Shown here: positions 1 to 12,240 of the stretch, in pieces
Numbering within the stretch: position 1 is the stretch's first letter
Layout: each line of letters begins with the position of its first letter
Assembly (NCBI RefSeq): GCF_003945595.2
Contig: NW_024104162.1
Coordinates: forward strand, 806,001 to 870,000
Length of the DNA: 64,000 nt
From: Pipra filicauda
Lineage: Eukaryota; Chordata; Aves; Passeriformes; Pipridae
Reading direction: 5' to 3'
Program-made: the position numbers and the translations under genes
Notes under the pieces: generated by a model
Told to the model about the DNA's origin: nothing
The model's input: only the letters and a program-made list of their open reading frames with translations
The model's database searches: none

Positions 1-780
1 CTCCCTGCCCCTTCAGCAGGCAAGCCAGGGCTCATTGATGAAGGGAGATGAATATTTGCCTCTACTAACAGTTGGATTATTCCCACTTCTCGGATGCCAT
101 CTGTGTGACAGGGTTTGGTTTGCACTAAATACAGCCTGTGGGCTGAGCTAGGAAAACAGATTGCTGCACCACTACGTTAAATAATCGTCATTAAAATCTG
201 GTTCATTGGAGGGACTTCGAGCTGCATTGGAGAGGGGTTTTTTTGGAGGGGGAGATGCAGTTCACTTCCATGTCAGGATGCTGAAATCAGATTTTAAATG
301 TGAATTTTATGACAGTTGGCAGCAGAGTCACCTGGGATCCACAGGATGTCTCAGGTTTGCAGGTGGGCAGGCAGGGGTGAGAACCACCAGCTTCCTGCTG
401 CTCTGGGCTGAGGGAGTGCAGAAAAGGGGCCCTCGCTGCTCTGTCTTTAATGTCTGTCTTTCCCCAAGCCCTCAATGCTGCGAGCAGTTTCAAACCCCCA
501 CCGAGAAATACTCTAAATTCAGCAACATCCTTCATTGCAAACCACCAGGGCACAGACTCGAGTCCTGCTGGCTGCAGCTCTGAGGCACACACACACACAC
601 ACAAGATGCAGAAAGCCCTTTTTAATTCTTCTGCCCCTGCAGAGGAGTGGCAGAGCTCCATAGCCCACAGGAATGTGTGGAGATCCCTGCCCTTCAGGTG
701 TTGCAGGTAAAGCACATGGAAGTATTTTACCCTTGCAGTAGCTCCTTACGTTTGCAACAGGTACAGTAAGTACAGTGTGC
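1..780. other. Flank beyond the DNASE1L3 3' end, no gene recognised
   Basis: I see no splice-bounded open frame or recognisable protein here. In mammals the neighbour on this side is FLNB, transcribed towards DNASE1L3, so this could be downstream flank or 3' UTR of that gene. Nothing in the bases shows it. The only distinct feature is a short CA repeat. Confidence 0.4.
586..603. repeat. (CA)9 microsatellite
   Basis: An uninterrupted run of nine CA dinucleotides. It is a likely length-polymorphic marker. Confidence 0.9.
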
Positions 781-793
781 TGCTTCTAGCTGG

Positions 794-839
794 TTTATTT
801 CTGCATACAGAAAATAAGAAAATAACCTGAAGGTTTATT
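794..839 (-). other. DNASE1L3: Polyadenylation signals of DNASE1L3
   Basis: On the minus strand two canonical AATAAA hexamers lie at 839-834 and 799-794. They are about 143 and 183 nt beyond the stop codon at 982. They predict a short 3' UTR ending near 815 or 775. Which one is used cannot be told from sequence. Confidence 0.6.
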
Positions 840-981
840 TTGCCTTCTCACCCAAAATATTTGAACTTTAACAAAATATTTGGGGGTGGTGGGGGGTGTT
901 CCACTTGCTGTGAGTATATTTACACAAGATCTGTTGGCATTCGTGTATTTCCATGCCATGGATGAGGACTCAGCATGATCA

Positions 982-1107
982 TCATCTTGATTGGCGGCTC
1001 TTCCTTGGCCTCCTATTCCTTGAAAACTTTGATCTCAGCCAGTTGAAGAAGCCACCTTTTGCTTTTAACTCAAACTCTACTGGGAAATGGTCGCTCACTC
1101 CCAGTGC
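982..1107 (-). CDS. DNASE1L3: DNASE1L3 coding exon 8 and stop
   Basis: 126 nt including the TGA at 984-982. It encodes [17 protein letters not shown] with catalytic His272, then the basic C-terminal tail ending [12 protein letters not shown]. The acceptor is TGTCTTGCAG. Confidence 0.94.
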   Translation of the reverse strand, partial: ALGVSDHFPVEFELKAKGGFFNWLRSKFSRNRRPRKSRQSR

Positions 1108-4100
1108 CTGCAAGACAAGGGCACAGAGGGTTGGGAGCGGACACTCCCGCTCTCTCCAAGCCCTGTCCCAGTTGGGATATGGATGTGGGGAGGTGCAACG
1201 CAAGCACTGCATTACTTTGGGAAGATGCAGCAGTTTTATGGCCAGGACCATGTTCAGAACTGCCTGGACACCGCTGGCTTTGCACTCCTGTGTTAGCCCT
1301 TGCCCCGCTGCTGCAGAGGCTGTGCTGTGCCTACCTGCTCCTCAGTCATCTGAAAGTCCTTCTGGAAATCAAAGATGTTGGCAGAGTGTGGCACGACAGC
1401 CTGGAGGAGCTTCTGTCCGCTGACTACGATCCTGCAAGGATCAAGGGAATGGGGTGCTGTGATGAGGTGCCTGAGCAGCAGCAGCCAGACTGCCCTGCTG
1501 TATAGTTTGTCCTTACCCATGGGCGTCCCATCCAGACATGCCAGCTCCTTTAGGTGCCTCCTTGGCAGCGAGGCATCTAAATATCTTGGCATGCATTGCT
1601 CTTGGAAGCCAATGTCAAATGGCTTCTGTCTAAACCCACCTAACAGTGCTGGGAAGTTGAAAGCCCTGCTTTGGATACAAAACACACCAATGACTGGAGT
1701 CTCAGTGAAGTCCTCCTTAGATCCAGAAGCTCATTCTTCAAGAGGGCTCTGGGCTCCAACAGCTGATGTGTTTTTTGTCCCTGCTGAGGGAACTGCACTG
1801 GCAGCAGGACTTGCCACATTGCCAGAGGAAGGTGAGGTGTCCCCTCCCCAGGCAGAACCTGGCTTTGCATTTGTCAATTCAAATTACAAATGGAAGAGCC
1901 AAAGTCATGGTGCAAAGCTGGCACGGAACAGGCAGCAGCACCTTCCTCCAGGTGTCTGCAGAGCTCCCTGGGGATGAGAAGTGCTGCTGAATGGCCTGTC
2001 ATCTATCCCCACCTGAGCCACAGCAAGAGCTGGTTCTTGCTTGAAATCCTGCCTGTTCTCCAAACCTACTCACCAACAGGTCTGCAAAGTGCTTTGTGCT
2101 CCTGACTAGAAGCATTTGGATCACATTTCCCCTGGACACTGTTTTATCTTTGATGGCCTCATGTACATTTGTTTTCTCTGTCCGTTACTGACACCTTTTG
2201 ATATATTTTTTCACTCAGAGAGTCATAACCAGTGATTGGTTTGGCAGTGGCCCTTTACCTGTCATATGGGCAGCTCGTGCTGCCCTTCACCGTCGTGTCA
2301 TTTTTGTCACCAATTAGCCAGATGAATTCGGAGTAAGTCCTCAGCCGGATGTTCTTCCACTGCTTTCGGGGAACATAGCTACATCCAGCATTGAAGTCTC
2401 CCATGAAGATGAAGTTCTGGAAGGTAGGAGGTTTTTCAAAAGTTTCCATGAGGACAGCTCTTCAAAAGAAGACTGACAAGGACTTTTAAGGTCCATGGAT
2501 GCTCCCAGTAGCCATTACAGCTCTAACAGCAGCCACTCTCTGAGTGCAGTGGGACTTCTCCTTTCTGCTGGGCACACCAGGGCATGCTGATAACAATCTT
2601 ATTGGGAGATCGAGTTTGCTGTATCAAATATGGAGAATTCAGCGAAAATACATCAAAGAGATACTCAAAACCTGGGTCTCATTATCAATGGATTTAAGAT
2701 TATCAGGTGTGAATAGTGAATAGCCTGCCAGGTGACTCTACCAAAGCCCTGCTAGTAACACAGATGTAGCAACCAACCTCGGTTTTCCAGCGCTGTTTGA
2801 CATCTAAATACACATCATAGAGCTCATCAATCTCCCGCACTGCAGTGTCTGGTGTGGTGTGCAGAGGGATTATAGCAAACTCACTGACAGCTTAAAAACA
2901 AGGCAGAAGAACAGAAAAAATGTAATGGTTAAACAGAGAATCAGTCACAAAGAAACAGAGACTGACTTGGAAGCAAGGGTGGTTTTTTTTCTGAGGAAGT
3001 TTCTGTTCCGACTGTGGACCAGAGGCAGTCTCTGTGTGGTTGCACAGTGTCCCCCTCCAGGCACTCAGCTGAGCCTGAGACGCTGTGCCAGCGCAGGCAA
3101 ACCCTGATCCAGCACCCGTGGCAATCGCTGCTCCCGGCCGTGCCAGAGGCAGGGAGTGCATCCGCCAACCCACTGCCTGCAGCAGCAGAGGCTTTCCTGG
3201 GGTTGTGGCCTTTCCCACAAAGGCAAAATGCTGCTCTTGGAAGGAAAAGCAGCATGGGGTCTGGGTGTGGCCCCTTGAGCCTTCCCCTGACATGCCTGGG
3301 TCCAGCCAGTGTTGCCTTGATGACTCACCAGTGGGACAATGACACGTTTCTGAAACATCTCACCGGTTTTTGGAGACTGGAACCAGATGACAAAGGGCTC
3401 CCTGGAGAAGACATCCTCATCCCCAGGCTGTGTGTCAGGATACTGGTAGGTTTGTTTCACCGATACCAGATGTTGCCTGCAGCAGAATGGACAGGATAGG
3501 GAATGTCGCACTTGTGGCTCGCTGGGACTTGTCTGACACTGACTCCATGCTCGGACCCAGACCCTGGGCCATGGTCTGGGACAGATACAGCAGCACTGGT
3601 GGCTGTGTCTGGGATGATCCCCACACCCAGGCATAGCCCATCCCACCCACAAAGCCTGCACATCTCCAGCTCCCACAGAGCAAAGCCACCACCATGTCCA
3701 GCCTGTCTCTGTGGGACTGTGACCCAGAGGGAAGGATGAGGGCTGGCTTGTTGGCAAGGGGCCTCACTCACCTGTAGATGAAGGCATACTGCTCCTTGTA
3801 GCTGTTCCTTCCCAGCCTCTGGCTGGTAATGCACCTGTATTCATCCTTTGGCTCCTTCAGCTGACTGGAAGGAAAGTGGTGTTCCTGAGTTCATTTCTGC
3901 ACTCAAAAGCGGTTGAGAGCGAGGTAATTTTGCCTGTGCCCAAGGGTGTGGGACGTTGCCTGCCTGACCTCAGAGGCAGGTGGGTAAAGACACTAAGCCC
4001 TTCTCAGGAGCTGGACCCTTCTCCCTGCTCATTGCAGCCTCTGTCTCTCCTTCAGCTGGGTCTCACATCCAGCCAGCCAAACGCTGCTGTTTTGTCTGGA

Positions 4101-6110
4101 CTGTCACTCCAGGCTGTCAATCCCTAATCTAAAGCAATTCCCAGCCCTGCAGGAAGGTGGCTGTCCTGCTGCAGCACCAGCCTGGTGAGGGCATTTCCCT
4201 TCTTTTTTTCCTTTGGGAATTAATCTGTAGCAAATTGAATCTAACTTGGTTATACTGATTTAAAAATGTGTTCTACAGTGGTCTGGAGCTGGCTTTGCCC
4301 CTGTCCCTCAGTGAGACTGCCAGAGCCTGGTCCTTCCTTGACACTGGGACAGAGCCCACATCCTAAGATTTTGCCACCCAGCAGGGTGGCACTGAGCAGA
4401 GCACAGGCTCTTGCCAAGCGTCTTTCCCAATATTTGCCCATTTGCCCATGGCCACCCTACCTGGTGAGCTTCTCCACTAGGAGAGGACAAACACGGTTCT
4501 TGTTGTCCTTTATTTCCATCAGCAACATGATGTCACAGCGAGAAATGATCTGCGAGGGGAAGGAGCAGGAGGAAGTTCACACATAGTGGGTTTTGGAGGA
4601 TTAGGAAGGGGTTAGAAAGAAGTGGCTACTGGTGTGGGGGAAGTCCTTTGTGGAAGAAGTGGCACTCAGCCTGGGATCATGGGAGGGGAGCAGTGGCTGG
4701 AGCGAAGCTCTTCTGCTTTCTGAGTAGCTGCACACCCCAGCATGAGCTGGGAGAGGAAACTCGGGAGCAGAGTGGTTTCAGATTTAGTGAAAAACTTCTG
4801 CACGTGCCTCTGAGGAGGAAGTGTGGAGGGGAAGGGGCAGCAAGAGCCACTGCCGTGAGCCTGATCCCCCCCTGCCACTGCTGGGGGGCTGCCCCTGCCC
4901 ACCCCCCTTTCCCTACGGTCAGCATTCACCTGCCCCAGTCTGTTGCAGACCCTCTGAAATAGCCCCTGGTGCCCAAAGCAACCTCCTCTCTGAAAACAGG
5001 GCTGCACACCTCAGAGGGACAGCAGGGCTCAGCTCCTGCAGCTGCTGTTGGGACTCCCCACGGGAAAGCCCAGTTCACGCTCAGCCCAGCATGGTCAGAG
5101 GCTTCTCTCTGCCCCTGGTTTCATTGTTCTTTAAACTTTGTGGGTGATTTCTGTCAGGAAAAAAGCACCCCTTTCTGCCCCCTGAAACTTACCCATAATT
5201 ACCTAAATTACCCATAATTTAGTAGATATTCCCCACAGTGATGACAGTACAAGAAGAACGGTCTGCAAATGCAAAGCCCACGCAAACCCCTCTTCTCTGG
5301 CAGTTTGCAATCAAAGTATTAAAACCCAGCTACATGGTGCTGTTCCTTGTTGGTGCCATTCAGGACACACAGCCATCCCACTAATGCCGAGCACCACGTT
5401 CTCCCTTACTGTGGCATCTTGGAGGGCACTTGCAAAAGCTAAGAGTCTAAAATGTGGTTCTTTTAAAAGGCAGAGTTATCTTCAGCTGCTGCAGAGGCAG
5501 CCTGGTGGTGAGGGTTTGCTCACATAAATTAGCAATTGGGCTTTTCGGATTTGTACCAGACTCTAATATGACAGATACTCTCTGCTGTCCTGAGAATAGG
5601 TTTAATTAGACAAGAATATTTCAGAATGATTAGCACATAAGGAAGGCAAATAATGTATCACAAAACAAAGCTCCGTGGATTCGAAGTGAAAATTACTTTT
5701 ACTGAGCACTGAGGTTTTCCTCCTTTCCTAACTCCATTTTCCAAAGGAAACAGCAAACGTTGTTTCTGTTATATTCTCACGCAGGCTAAAATAACAGCAA
5801 ACATCCTATTCAACCACAGGCTGATTTTTACTTTCAGAGTATAATTTTTTTAAAATTATGCACTCATTTTTTCACTTGAAAAGAAAAATAAAGTGAAAGA
5901 TAAATAAAGTTCAAGATTCCACAGCTAAGAAACCCTCAGAAAACTCAATGTCTGTCTCATCCAAGCAAACGAACGTACCTTTACCACGGCATCAACGACT
6001 TCAGGTCTGGCTATTTTAGTTTCTCCAAAAGACCTCACATTGAAGGAGCAAAGTTTTAGGCTCAGAGATGGGTTGAAATTGAAGAGTGAAAGTAAGAAGA
6101 GGAGCAACAT
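982..6110 (-). CDS. DNASE1L3: DNASE1L3, deoxyribonuclease gamma (8 coding exons, 306 aa)
   Basis: Secreted Ca/Mg-dependent endonuclease of the DNase I family. In mammals it is made mainly by myeloid cells and digests chromatin in apoptotic particles and circulating DNA. The joined exons are 6110-5979, 4549-4461, 3864-3772, 3476-3364, 2890-2778, 2416-2259, 1431-1335 and 1107-982. They total 921 nt with consistent phases and GT/AG boundaries. Residues 1-18 form a hydrophobic signal peptide, and the mature protein begins near [12 protein letters not shown]. Catalytic and metal residues of the family are visible: E56 (MEIKD), H153 (IIPLHTTPD), D187 (FMGDFNAGC) and H272 (SDHFPVEF). The C-terminus is a basic tail rich in Arg and Lys, as in mammalian DNASE1L3, where it enables cleavage of lipid- or protein-associated DNA. 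Human DNASE1L3 has 305 residues. DNASE1 and DNASE1L2 lack this tail, which settles the paralogue. The ATG at 6110 is chosen because it has A at -3 and directly precedes the signal peptide. Confidence 0.96.
1335..1431 (-). CDS. DNASE1L3: DNASE1L3 coding exon 7
   Basis: 97 nt encoding [20 protein letters not shown] and the [12 protein letters not shown] motif. The acceptor is CCTTGCAG and the donor is GCAG|GTAGGC, phase 0. Confidence 0.93.
2259..2416 (-). CDS. DNASE1L3: DNASE1L3 coding exon 6
   Basis: 158 nt encoding [20 protein letters not shown], with metal-binding Asp187, then the IRLRT segment and YDR. The acceptor is CCTTCCAG and the donor is ACAG|GTAAAG. Arg204, equivalent to human Arg206 (the site of the known hypomorphic R206C variant), is intact. 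Confidence 0.95.
2778..2890 (-). CDS. DNASE1L3: DNASE1L3 coding exon 5
   Basis: 113 nt encoding [20 protein letters not shown] with the active-site His153, ending KQRWKTE. A long pyrimidine tract precedes the TTTTTAAG acceptor. The donor GAG|GTTGGT is weaker than its neighbours, but the reading frame requires it. Confidence 0.92.
3364..3476 (-). CDS. DNASE1L3: DNASE1L3 coding exon 4
   Basis: 113 nt encoding [10 protein letters not shown] and the signature [15 protein letters not shown]. The acceptor is TCTGCTGCAG and the donor is ACCG|GTGAGA. It leaves phase 1. Confidence 0.94.
3772..3864 (-). CDS. DNASE1L3: DNASE1L3 coding exon 3
   Basis: 93 nt ending in the conserved [15 protein letters not shown] motif. 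The acceptor is TTCCTTCCAG and the donor is ACAG|GTGAGT. The first dozen residues ([12 protein letters not shown]) differ from the mammalian loop and carry a cysteine at position 85 that human lacks at the aligned site. Confidence 0.92.
4461..4549 (-). CDS. DNASE1L3: DNASE1L3 coding exon 2
   Basis: 89 nt encoding [15 protein letters not shown] and onward, including catalytic-site Glu56. The acceptor is CTCGCAG and the donor is CCAG|GTAGGG. It leaves phase 2. Confidence 0.94.
5979..6110 (-). CDS. DNASE1L3: DNASE1L3 coding exon 1
   Basis: 132 nt, codons 1-44. It encodes the signal peptide ([12 protein letters not shown]...) and the first beta strand with the motif [10 protein letters not shown]. 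The donor is AAG|GTACGT, phase 0. The frame stays open upstream to a TTG, but the first ATG is at 6110. Confidence 0.94.
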
Positions 6111-6150
6111 CTTGAGGGACTTGGGCAAAATGAGTTGCTGCGAGTGTGCC

Positions 6151-6158
6151 TATAAATA
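6151..6158 (-). promoter_or_regulatory. DNASE1L3: Possible TATA box of DNASE1L3
   Basis: On the minus strand TATTTATA lies 41-48 nt upstream of the ATG. If used, it predicts a very short 5' UTR of roughly 15-20 nt. There is no CpG island here, in line with a tissue-restricted gene. A noncoding upstream exon remains possible. Confidence 0.35.
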
Positions 6159-6169
6159 TGTACGTGTGT

Positions 6170-9100
6170 GTGTTTATGCACCCGTCCCTCTGCAGCTGGT
6201 TGGGAGATCAGACTGAGCAGTCAGCTGTATCCATCACGACCAGGAATAACCATTTCCTCCTTTCCCTCATTTCCATCTCCCAGCACAGAGTAGCATGGAG
6301 ACTTTGAACTTCTGCCTGGGGGGAAAAGTGGCTCTGCTGAGCCAACCTCCCTTGTCCTGGCAGAGCAACTGCTCCACCAGAACTCAGAATCCTTCCCCAC
6401 AGAGAGACACCCATTGTGGGATGCCTGCCATGACTGAGCACTAGCTGGGACCACTCCAGGCAGTGCTGGGCCAGGACCAGGCTCCCTGGGCCAGTCCAGG
6501 CCAGAGGTCAAGATCAGGAGATGGATGGGGTAGATGGTGAAAGGGTCTGGGAAGCAGCAGGGTTTTCTGGAGGGCACCAGAAGCCCCATTGGAAGAGGCA
6601 GCCATGGGAAGATACGTGATGCCCCAGCACTGTCCTTCAAACTCCTGGCCAGGTGTTCCCAGCACAGCAGTCTTGGTTTGTGCACGTGGGTCTGGTTTGT
6701 GCTGTGTGGTGGAAGGGCAGACATGAGTTTGACTAAAACAGCACTTGAGTGAGGATGCTGCAGGTGGGATGGTTCGGTCACCCGAAGTGGCATTTGCAGG
6801 GAAACCATCCCCCTGCCCTCCCTTAATCCTCTGCCACATGTCAGCCCTCAGACAGAGACACATTTGTTGGCCCCCAATCAAGTATAATGGCAGGAGGTAT
6901 AATAAGAGGTCAAGCTAAATGACATCTTTAAGCATCTTGGATTTTTCTCCCTATGTTTACAGGGTGCTTTCATATCCTCCTTCCTTTCTCTGGGAACAGC
7001 CACACAGCCTGCACCCCACTGCCCTGCTCGCACGGCCACCCACGCAGGTCTGATCCAGAGGCACCAGCACACAGCTCCCAACACTGTCTGAACCAACTGA
7101 ACAGGCTCAGATGGAGCTGGCACAAAATGCAGTTCATGGAGGGGCTCCCAAAGATGCAGCACAGTTGAAAGCAGTGGGATCCAGGTCTTGCTGGGAGGCA
7201 GCTGCAGCTCTCCAGGGAGTGTGCTGCAGATGTTGGAATGGGCACCACAAATCCGTTTTGGCCAGACAGGGATTTGGAGCACTGGCTGCTAGCAAGGGAC
7301 ATGACAGTGTGCTGCCCCAGTGTTTGCTACTCAACCCAGCTACTGGGGAAGTGGGCATGTGAAATAACAGAGCTTGGGCGCTGCTTCCTCTCTGCTAGGT
7401 GTCCAGTGAGCTGGCCCAGGGCAGGCTCTGGAGAAAACTAATAAAGAGAGAGGGAAAATGAAGGTCTTGGGCGTTGTAAATCTCCCTCCTGACCTTCCTG
7501 AAAGCACAGCCTGAGCTAAGGGCTTGCGACAGCAGCTGCAGCCTTGGGGTCAGAGTCATCAAAACCCGCAGCTGACCCCAAAATAAGGCTTGCTTTGGCT
7601 ACCCTGGCATCAAAGAGTAAATGTTTGTTGTGGTGCCCATGAAGGCTCTGACCCTGAACCGTGCCTGTCAGTGCCATGTTTGTCCCCAGGGCCCCTGGCT
7701 TATCAGCCTCCCCTTGCCCCTCCACCTCAGGCATTATCAGGGGGACAGGCAGCGGCCAGGTGACCTGTTTGGGGGGACACTGGGAGCTCACATTCTGCAC
7801 TGCTTTATCTCCCTGTTTACTGCACTTCCTTTGCTCCTTATCAAACCATAAAACAGCCTCGATGGTGCATGAACGTTGACAGTTCAGGCCTGCCCTGCTC
7901 TTGCACAAGAGGGTGAAGCTGCTGATGAAACCAACATAGGTTGGGGTTTCTGTCCCTACATGGAATGATGTCAGGTGAGCAGCACCTGTGGGACATTCCT
8001 TAATAAAGCCCCTCCTCAGCCTCTCCCTCCTCCCAGGGGAGAGGCAGGTGATGAGACAGAAGGCAATGCCAAAGCCGTCTGGGCAAGAGCTCAGAGCGAT
8101 GAGTAGGTGCTGCCCAGGGCCCTTCAGCCGGGCTTTGCTGACAGCACCTACTGGGCATGGGGGCTGTGGCTGGTGTGTTGCTACCCCTGGAGCAGCAGTT
8201 CAGCCCTCCATCTTCTTTCTGCTCCCAAGAAGGTGCTGTGGGATGGATATGTGTAAGTGCCTGTTTAGGGTCCCCATGGGACAGTGGGGTACGAGGGTCT
8301 GTCAGTGATGTGGGGGTTCCTCCTCTGCCTTCAGGCACAGACTCTTCCTTTTGGTCACAGTCCTGGCTGCCCTTGGGTCACCCACAAAATGGTTTTTCCT
8401 GGCAGAGATGGACTGAGAGGATCTCTGAGGTTTCCTGTGCCTTTCTGTGAGGGTTGCAGGCAGACACTGGGGGATGAGCCCACATCCCCTCCTGCTCTGG
8501 CGGAGGAAGCCTATTCTGGGCTTGGAGCACCGTGTGACTCACAGGGTGTTCAGTGGGGGGGAGCACCTATGGGGTATGAGTTCACCCTGGGACTCTGCTG
8601 AAGCTTCATTTCTCCTCTGTGGGCAAGACGTGGTGTCTGTGCTGGTCAGGGGTTTGATACTGCTGGGGTTACCAGTGCTGCTGTGTCCTTTCTACAAAGG
8701 GTGCAAAGGCTGGGCCAGTCTGCCTGAGCCCTGGTCTGTTGAGGTGCCCCTCCTGCCCCACTAAACAGCCCCATTAGCCTGTCCCCCCAAAGGGGAGCAT
8801 GCGGCTCCAGGGAAGCACAGGCAGAACAGGCAGAGGTGATGCTGGGTGCAAGGGGGCAGTGTGGGGACGAGCACTGCCACACTGGTTCTCTCCAGGTGCC
8901 ACCACAGCTCTGTTTTCCAGAGCTGGGCTTCCCCTTCCACATACCAGGCTTTAAGGTGTTTTGTGTTTCTTGATTTTTACCATTTTTACCCAAATTGCAG
9001 CTCTGTCTAAATCTGCTGTGGTGAGGGGAGGACCAGAAAGGACCAACCCCAAAGTCACCAGCATCATCATGAAAGTAGGTTCTTTGGGGCAAATGAAACG

Positions 9101-12100
9101 ACCTTCGGTTTCTTGGTGACCTCATCACAACCATGAGGCAGAGTATTTTACCTCAGTCTCCTGGAATTTCAAGTTAATAAGTAGCAAAGCACTTGAGCCA
9201 TTTCGTATTTCTAAAGCTCATAGCTGGGCTGCAGACCAAATATGGTCATTTGGGAAGCGCCTTCAGTGCCAATGTAATGGCAATAAGAGTCCTGGAATGA
9301 CGTCTGGAATTTTTGAGTAATGGAGGGTAAAAGCATTTGGTGTGCAAGACACATGGAATGTTTTGAATCAATTTTTTGATGCTTAATTTTTATTTATAAT
9401 TCTGGAAGGTACGTGTTCTATTTAATTACTCTTAGGGCATAATCCCTTTGCTGATCCAGGACTCTGATAGGGTTTTCTTTTTCAACTTCATACGTCAGTA
9501 TTGTTCAACTAGTGGCTTGAAGCGTGACAGCCTGCCTGCTATAAGGCAGTGCAAGGAAAAATGCCTCATCATGTTTTCAGTTTCTTGAATGAAGTCGTTT
9601 AGCTGAGCTGTAGGGCAGCACACGGTAATCTGAAATACAGGCTTTGATGCGTGACGAGGAGATGAGGCTTTGAAGTTATCCCTCCAGAAAGATATTGCAG
9701 CCACCAAATAAGCAGGTTTTGTGACATTAAGTACACCCGCATTGTTAGCAGGGAAAGATGTAATTAAAATGTGTGTAATATATGCATTAACTTTCAGTAG
9801 AGTTAAGAAAGTATTATTTAAAGCTATTAAATGGAAAGTAGGTCTAGCTTTATGATGTTCTAAAAGGTGGGGGTATGTGTTTGTCCCAGGTTGTGCAACG
9901 AAGCCACTGAAGAGTGACAGGGCAGCTGCTGAAAGCGGTGCCCAGAGGAGTTATTTACCCCTGTGCTCACTGGGAGCTGCTGTTTGCAAACTGGAGCGAT
10001 CCAAGATCTTATCCCTGTCCTGAGGGGTGAATTTTGGTAGCTGTATGTTATTAAAGTCTCACACTGCTTTGGGCATGGCAAGGTCCCACGGTGGGCTCTG
10101 GGGCACCCGCCTGCCCCGGTGCTCTCCCGTCCCCTGGGGATTGCTCACGGCATCGTGCCACAGGGCCACCACCACGTGAGTGGAAATACATGGGGACTCG
10201 TCACCCTGGGAAGATGATTCACCTCACCAAAGCAGCGTGCCGTCACTTGTTATGATTACAAACAGCCTCACATGTGCCCTGGGGATCCATCACCCAGCAG
10301 TGGGAAATAATATGGAAACTTTTCATCTGGTGGAGCAATACTGCTTCTCAGCTTGGTGAGGCAGAAGCTGGAGTTCTCCATAGCTACCCTGGCCTGATTC
10401 CAACCAGAGCTTCCACCTTCCTATGGAAAACAAGACTGCTTACATGAAAGTCTCGTTTAGTGGTTTCTGCCATGGGACAGCTAATTCTGATTATTTTTAA
10501 TTTTTTTATCCTGCGGTTGCTCTGATATAGGGAGACATTTTGTTTCTAACTGGATCATAAGTCATTGTTGTGGTCATCCTACATCCTGCTCACAGCACCA
10601 AGGTTGTGCTCTTGTGCTGGTGGGGAGCCCAGCTTCTGACCCTGGCATTGGGAATGAGTAATTTTCCTCTGAGGGCCAGGAGAGCTGGCACTGGGCTCCG
10701 AAATGCCAGCAGCCTTGAGGGGTGACGCAGGGGTGACTCGATCCTCACCAGCTGCCACATCTGTGTGATGAGTTGTGTCTGTGGGCTGAGAGGAGAAACA
10801 AAATTCATGGGGCAGGTCAGTGCAGGCACTGGCCTTTAATTTTGGCTTGCCACAGTGCAGCCACCCCAAACATGGCCTCACAGGGTCCTAAGGAGGTGCT
10901 CAGGGAGCTGCTGGGGCTCCCCCTGAAGCTCATCTGCTCCCTGCAGGGACAGGGAGCCCAGCTGTGCCCTGCGCTCTCCCCACAGCCCCCCATGGCATCC
11001 GGAGAGCCCAAGGTCTCCTCCACTTTGCTGGGACGGAGGATCAGCCCCTGCCTGGCAAAGTCACCAGAGCACTGCAAACTGCCTCACCAGCGCTGTGACC
11101 TGCTGAAGCTGTGGTCTCATCCCAATGGTGGTTGGCTTGGGAGAGCCCTGATGATCCCTCCTTTCCCCATCGCCAGTGAAGGAGTCTCCCAATGACTCTT
11201 CCCTGTGGCTGCGCGCTGAGATTGCAAGAGCAGGTTCCCCGGTTGGCTCATGCCATGTTTCAACATAAAACCACTGCACGTCTCTGCTTCAGCTATTTTA
11301 AGAGCCATAATTCACCATGACTATCTCCATGGACTTCCCACCAGGTGGCCTGGAATAGCCATGGTGTGGGTAATCCATCCCTGGAGTGAGTCAGCGCTGC
11401 CCTGCACGTGTCCCACGGGAGCCTTTGGCCAGGCACGAGAAAGCTGAACAAACAAATACAACTATAAACAATGCTTGGAGGCCTGTGAAGTACCTCCCAT
11501 GTCCGATTAGGTCACTTTAGCAGAAGCTCAACTTTGTTTTGCCCAGCTTGACTGGGAAGCTCTTTAAAGAAAACCCAAAGCAGGCTGTGCCTCACCTTCA
11601 CCAGGCCACCTAAACCCCTTGATTTTAGTTATAATCTCTTCTAACAGCTCATGTTATCAAAAGCTTATGGTTATTGCAGTAAACTCTGACCTGGAAAGCC
11701 ATTTATACCAGTTATCTCATCTCTCCCAGCCGAGCAGACCAAAGGGACATCCTTTATCAAAGCACAGGTGGGGTGAGGATTTGACCCAATTTGCATTTAC
11801 TCAGGAGCTGATCTCATTTCCAATTTAATTAAGTTTCCTCATATTTTTGGCATATCCTAAAGGTACGCACCAGCCTGATATATGACCCAAGGGGAATGAA
11901 TGTAAATTGCTTATAGCAAAAGGATTCGGGTGGCAGTTTTAAGAAAAAAACAGAGTAGATTTTAAATGCAGGTTGAAATGCAGCTCCTGAGAGCAAGCAG
12001 TGTCATCTGTTGGCAAGAGAGAGCAGGTAACAGGCTTGTAACCTAAATGGCAGACTTACTCTTATATGGGAAATAGGACTTTTATCAGTGGGATGCTCTG

Positions 12101-12240
12101 ATTTTAATCTTTGTGCCCTTTCCACAGGAAACAGGGCAGATCTCCGTGCTCTCTGATCACAGCCCACACCAGGACCTGGGAAGGGGACAGCCGTTCCCCA
12201 TTCCCGTGTTTGCTCCCAGGCCTTGTGCAAGGGGACTGTG
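6170..12240. other. Intergenic region between DNASE1L3 and the ABHD6 promoter
   Basis: No gene is recognised on either strand. The open frames are short, lack paired splice sites and resemble no protein I know. An AT-richer block at about 9,160-9,880 stands out from GC-richer surroundings and could be a conserved regulatory element, though this cannot be judged from one sequence. Both divergent promoters lie at the ends of this interval. Confidence 0.5.

Noticed and set aside
6111..6128. Upstream extension of DNASE1L3 to a TTG start
   Set aside because: The first ATG in good context directly precedes a standard signal peptide. A TTG start would add six residues in front of it with no support.
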